A DNA stretch of 15,078 bases, from assembly GCA_029932545.1 (NCBI GenBank), contig JAOZPW010000068.1, positions 1 to 15,078 of the forward strand. The letters are read 5' to 3'. Under the pieces are notes generated by a model that saw nothing but the letters and a program-made list of their open reading frames with translations, was not told the origin of the DNA and did no database searches. This DNA comes from Thermoanaerobaculales bacterium (GTDB taxonomy: Bacteria > Acidobacteriota > Thermoanaerobaculia > Thermoanaerobaculales > Sulfomarinibacteraceae). Made by a program: the position numbers and the translations under genes. Positions 12,727 through 15,078 of this stretch are shown here, in pieces; the stretch's first letter is position 1; each line of letters starts with the position of its first letter.

Positions 12727-14508
12727 TCATTGCCCCAATACCGTAGCGGAGTACAGCAGAAAGGGCATACGCGCCTCGTTCTTTCGGAACACCAGATGAC
12801 CGTCCTCCCACCGCACCTCTTCGAGATTATTGAACACCGCCACGCCAGGGCCGCCATCCAGCATCGAAGTTCCCAACCATCCCTCAGGCGCCGCGAGCCC
12901 CAGGAGATCAAGCACCGTTGGACCGAGATCAAGGTGCGTACCGACCCTGAGGTCTTTGCCGGGTTCGAGTGAAGGCGCCATCACCATCAAAGGGATGTTC
13001 TCAGGTCCGGGCGGCACGGGTCCACGGGCACGCGAAAGATGGTCACCAAAGAGCACAACGGCCGTATCGTGCTGATGACCACTCCGGTCCAGCCAGTCAA
13101 TCAAAACACCGATCGACTGATCAACCTCGTGCATGCATTGAAGGTAGTCCCTCTCGAGCCGCGGCACCCCCGGTCCGGGGTCGACCGTCGGTTGGGGACC
13201 ATGGTGCCGGAAGGGCCCGTGGCTCTGCAGGGTGATCAACGAGGCAAAAAAGGGGTCCTCCATTGAATCTACGAAGTGCAACGTCTGGCGCATGAAATCG
13301 GCGTCGATCGCTTGCCAACCGGAGGCCGAGCCGGTGAAATCTCCTTCGCTGAAGAACCTCTCAAAAGCGAGCTGCGGATAGATAACATTGCGATTGAAAT
13401 ATCCGGCTCGGTTGGCATGGAAGGCCGCCGTGCTCCAGCCGTGTTTACCAACCACGGCGGGCAGGGGTCGTACCGTGGTCCAGGCGGCGCTGAGAAGCCC
13501 TGAGTGCGTTGCCAACGGCAGCACGCCGAGATGCAAGGCAAGTTCGGTATCGGACGAGCCACCGCCGCTGTGTTGGGCAAAGAAATTGGGATAGACCCGA
13601 GCCGTGCGGGCCAGTGCCCGCAAATGGGGCATCACTGCCCGGCCACGAACCTCATGCTCCACCACCCACGGATCCAGGCTCTCGACCTGGACCAAAATGA
13701 CATTCCGGACTCTGCCAACCGATCCCTCCGGCACTGATGGCCGTCCGGTCAGGGTACCGGGCCACTCTTGGTCGATCGGGTGACGCTTGCGCCCTACCCA
13801 GGCGTCGGCATCACGCCACCAGCTCTGAAGAATGCCGAAGCGGGCCACCGACTCGTTGAGGTCGAACACCCACAGGCGCCGCGCCTCCACCCGGTCGGCG
13901 GCGTCCCACAGAACCCGAGCGACCCTTCCGTGAGCTGCCGCTCCTACAATAATCAGAATAATGACCAGGCACGCCTTCTCCCAAGACCACAACCGCCTCG
14001 AAGGCACCAACCCAACCGCCACACACTGCACCATCCATGCGGCAACCAGCAAGACCAACCAACCCGTCGCCAGTTGGTGAAATACCTGGGGCAGAATTTC
14101 CCTGACCTCGCCCCCATGAAGCGCCATGGCCGCATGCGGTACCGACCCCGACCAGGCGGAGTAAAGGCCGTAAGCCCCCAACACACCAAAGAACACCAGC
14201 GAAGAGGCACCACAAAAAACCAGCCTCAAAGATCGCCGCCCGATCGCCAATACCAACGCCACAAAGATCGCCGGCCCCACCAGCGACCTCAGGCCGATGT
14301 TCAGCCAGTCCCACCAACCCAGCTCGAACGGAGCGATCCGGAACATCAACGAGGTATAAACCAGCGACCAGGTCAGGAAAATCGTCACCCCGAGACCCAG
14401 GATCCTGATATTGAAATCTCGGAAAATGCCGCACTTCATTAGCAGACAGTGTAGAGGTTCACCACTGCCTTGGGCCATCGATCGCCCGCGCCACTCCATT
14501 TGGAGCAT
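12727..14508 (-). CDS. LTA synthase family / sulfatase-fold membrane phosphotransferase
   Basis: The 593-residue protein has the layout of lipoteichoic acid synthases and related phosphoglycerol or phosphoethanolamine transferases: about five N-terminal membrane segments (roughly 36-58, 74-92, 96-117, 148-168, 178-194) and an extracytoplasmic alkaline-phosphatase-superfamily domain. Active-site landmarks are NVILVQVESLDP (E276), the nucleophile region QHSGGGSSDTE, LQSHGPF (H430) and VVLFGDHLS (D489, H490). By position S318 replaces the threonine nucleophile of S. aureus LtaS. The final metal-site block and the DLGPTVLDLLGL segment are typical. The substrate is unknown; phosphatidylglycerol is the usual donor in the family. 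ATG 14508 is preceded by AGGAAAT. ATG 14439 (MKCGIF, just before the first membrane helix) is a reasonable alternative. Its stop overlaps a possible GDPD start as ATGA, supporting co-transcription. Confidence 0.88.
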   Translation of the reverse strand: MLQMEWRGRSMAQGSGEPLHCLLMKCGIFRDFNIRILGLGVTIFLTWSLVYTSLMFRIAPFELGWWDWLNIGLRSLVGPAIFVALVLAIGRRSLRLVFCGASSLVFFGVLGAYGLYSAWSGSVPHAAMALHGGEVREILPQVFHQLATGWLVLLVAAWMVQCVAVGLVPSRRLWSWEKACLVIILIIVGAAAHGRVARVLWDAADRVEARRLWVFDLNESVARFGILQSWWRDADAWVGRKRHPIDQEWPGTLTGRPSVPEGSVGRVRNVILVQVESLDPWVVEHEVRGRAVMPHLRALARTARVYPNFFAQHSGGGSSDTELALHLGVLPLATHSGLLSAAWTTVRPLPAVVGKHGWSTAAFHANRAGYFNRNVIYPQLAFERFFSEGDFTGSASGWQAIDADFMRQTLHFVDSMEDPFFASLITLQSHGPFRHHGPQPTVDPGPGVPRLERDYLQCMHEVDQSIGVLIDWLDRSGHQHDTAVVLFGDHLSRARGPVPPGPENIPLMVMAPSLEPGKDLRVGTHLDLGPTVLDLLGLAAPEGWLGTSMLDGGPGVAVFNNLEEVRWEDGHLVFRKNEARMPFLLYSATVLGQ

Positions 14509-14579
14509 ATTTCCTAAGGTATTATGAGATCAGGACGATAAATACTGTCCCGATCAGATCCACTTGAGGAGAGTTCCCC
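14509..14579. promoter_or_regulatory. Divergent promoter region with imperfect dyad
   Basis: The 71 bases separate divergent starts. GATCAGGAC (14528-14536) and GTCCCGATC (14547-14555) form a dyad matching at 8 of 9 positions around a 10-base AT-rich centre, in the style of a repressor operator. ATTATG at 14521-14526 is CATAAT on the minus strand, a good -10 candidate for the LtaS-like gene if its real start is the downstream ATG at 14439. No strong -35 is seen. Confidence 0.4.
14566..14573 (+). promoter_or_regulatory. Ribosome binding site of the secreted hydrolase gene
   Basis: GAGGAGAG followed by 6 bases and the ATG at 14580, one of the clearest ribosome sites in the window; it fixes the start of the truncated gene. 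Confidence 0.75.
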
Positions 14580-15078
14580 ATGTTTCCCAGAAAATCTCTC
14601 GCTGTTTCGTTGGTACTCCTTGCACTCTTGCCGGCTACCGGTCAACTAAGTGCAGCCGGTGTCACCATTCTCATCCACGGCTGGCACACGAGTGGCGACG
14701 TGCCCTGGTGGACCGGCGCCATGCAATCGGCGATCGCTTCACAACACCTGGGCGGCGAGGAGAACTTCGGCACAATTACGGTCACCGGCACCCTCGGCAA
14801 CCTGGTTGCAACCTGCAGTCCGTGGAATGTCAACCTCGACAGCTCCTCCAGCGGCGAAATCGTCATCACAGTGGACTGGCACGCCGTGTCCGACCACCTC
14901 GTCAGCAGTGTTGCAGCCCAGGAGGTTGCGGCCGTCGTCGTTACCAAGATCTACGAGGCCCAGGGGGCGAACCTTGCCCTCGCTGAACTGCCCATCCACC
15001 TGATCGGACACTCTCGGGGTGGAGGCATGGTCTGCGAGATCGCCCGTCTGTTGGGTGAACAGGGCATCGAGGTGGATC
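14580..15078 (+). CDS. Secreted alpha/beta hydrolase (lipase/esterase-like), 3' end outside the window
   Basis: The frame is open from ATG 14580 to the window edge (166 codons, no stop). It starts with a signal peptide: basic MFPRK, a Leu/Val-rich core and probable cleavage after GQLSA (about residue 25). The mature part opens with VTILIHGWHTSGD; HGW (33-35) is the oxyanion-hole strand of alpha/beta hydrolases. HLIGHSRGGGM (140-150) is the nucleophile elbow with S145. The Asp and His of the triad would lie beyond the edge. The GHSRGG form is shared by lipases, PGAP1-like and extracellular esterases; the substrate cannot be told. VDWHAVSD (98-105) between the two motifs is the expected second strand region. 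It is divergent from the LtaS-like gene and is preceded by an excellent ribosome site. Confidence 0.85.
   Translation, partial: MFPRKSLAVSLVLLALLPATGQLSAAGVTILIHGWHTSGDVPWWTGAMQSAIASQHLGGEENFGTITVTGTLGNLVATCSPWNVNLDSSSSGEIVITVDWHAVSDHLVSSVAAQEVAAVVVTKIYEAQGANLALAELPIHLIGHSRGGGMVCEIARLLGEQGIEVD

Noticed and set aside
13768..14442. A 224-residue plus-strand frame opposite the LtaS-like membrane segments
   Set aside because: Its Pro/Gln/Arg/His-rich composition mirrors the complement of hydrophobic codons on the other strand; no ribosome site.

Overview
The window is 15 kb of GC-rich bacterial chromosome carrying mostly housekeeping genes, with short dispersed repeats in nearly every intergenic gap. 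Nothing in it looks like a phage, plasmid, CRISPR array or insertion sequence with a transposase. The sequence does not fix the taxon. The gene content and sigma factor architecture (a long segment between regions 1.2 and 2) fit a diderm such as Acidobacteriota, Desulfobacterota or Myxococcota; this is a weak inference.

Left part, plus strand (122-4792): DNA primase dnaG, the primary sigma factor rpoD, a tRNA with anticodon CAT (most likely tRNA-Ile2) and a coiled-coil/C4 zinc-ribbon protein. This is the core of the classical macromolecular synthesis locus (primase plus sigma-70). rpoD is best started at a GTG at 2135, which has a GGAGG ribosome site, and not at the TTG 19 codons upstream.

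Middle, plus strand (5068-7261): a YggS/PLPBP pyridoxal-phosphate homeostasis protein and an M20 (YgeY-like) metallohydrolase homologue. In the latter, the general-base glutamate and one metal-ligand glutamate appear to be replaced. The gaps on both sides of yggS hold inverted repeats, including a perfect 22-bp pair at 5880-5961.

Right part, minus strand, read from 14508 down to 7433: an LTA-synthase-like membrane phosphotransferase/sulfatase, a glycerophosphodiester phosphodiesterase-like lipoprotein, a GT4 glycosyltransferase, replicative helicase dnaB and the recombination protein radA. The first three form a likely envelope-glycan cluster, possibly for phosphoglycerol decoration. dnaB and radA are a common pair, here separated by a 150-bp inverted-repeat element. 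Copies of that element also lie beyond the 3' end of radA, and their central hairpin carries a compensatory base change. At the right edge, a divergent, truncated gene on the plus strand (14580 onward) encodes a secreted alpha/beta hydrolase with a GHSRGG nucleophile elbow. An imperfect 28-bp dyad lies between it and the LTA-synthase-like gene.

I found no convincing new defence or biosynthetic system. The best leads are the apparent M20 pseudoenzyme, the hairpin repeat family around radA, and the LtaS-like/GDPD/GT4 trio.
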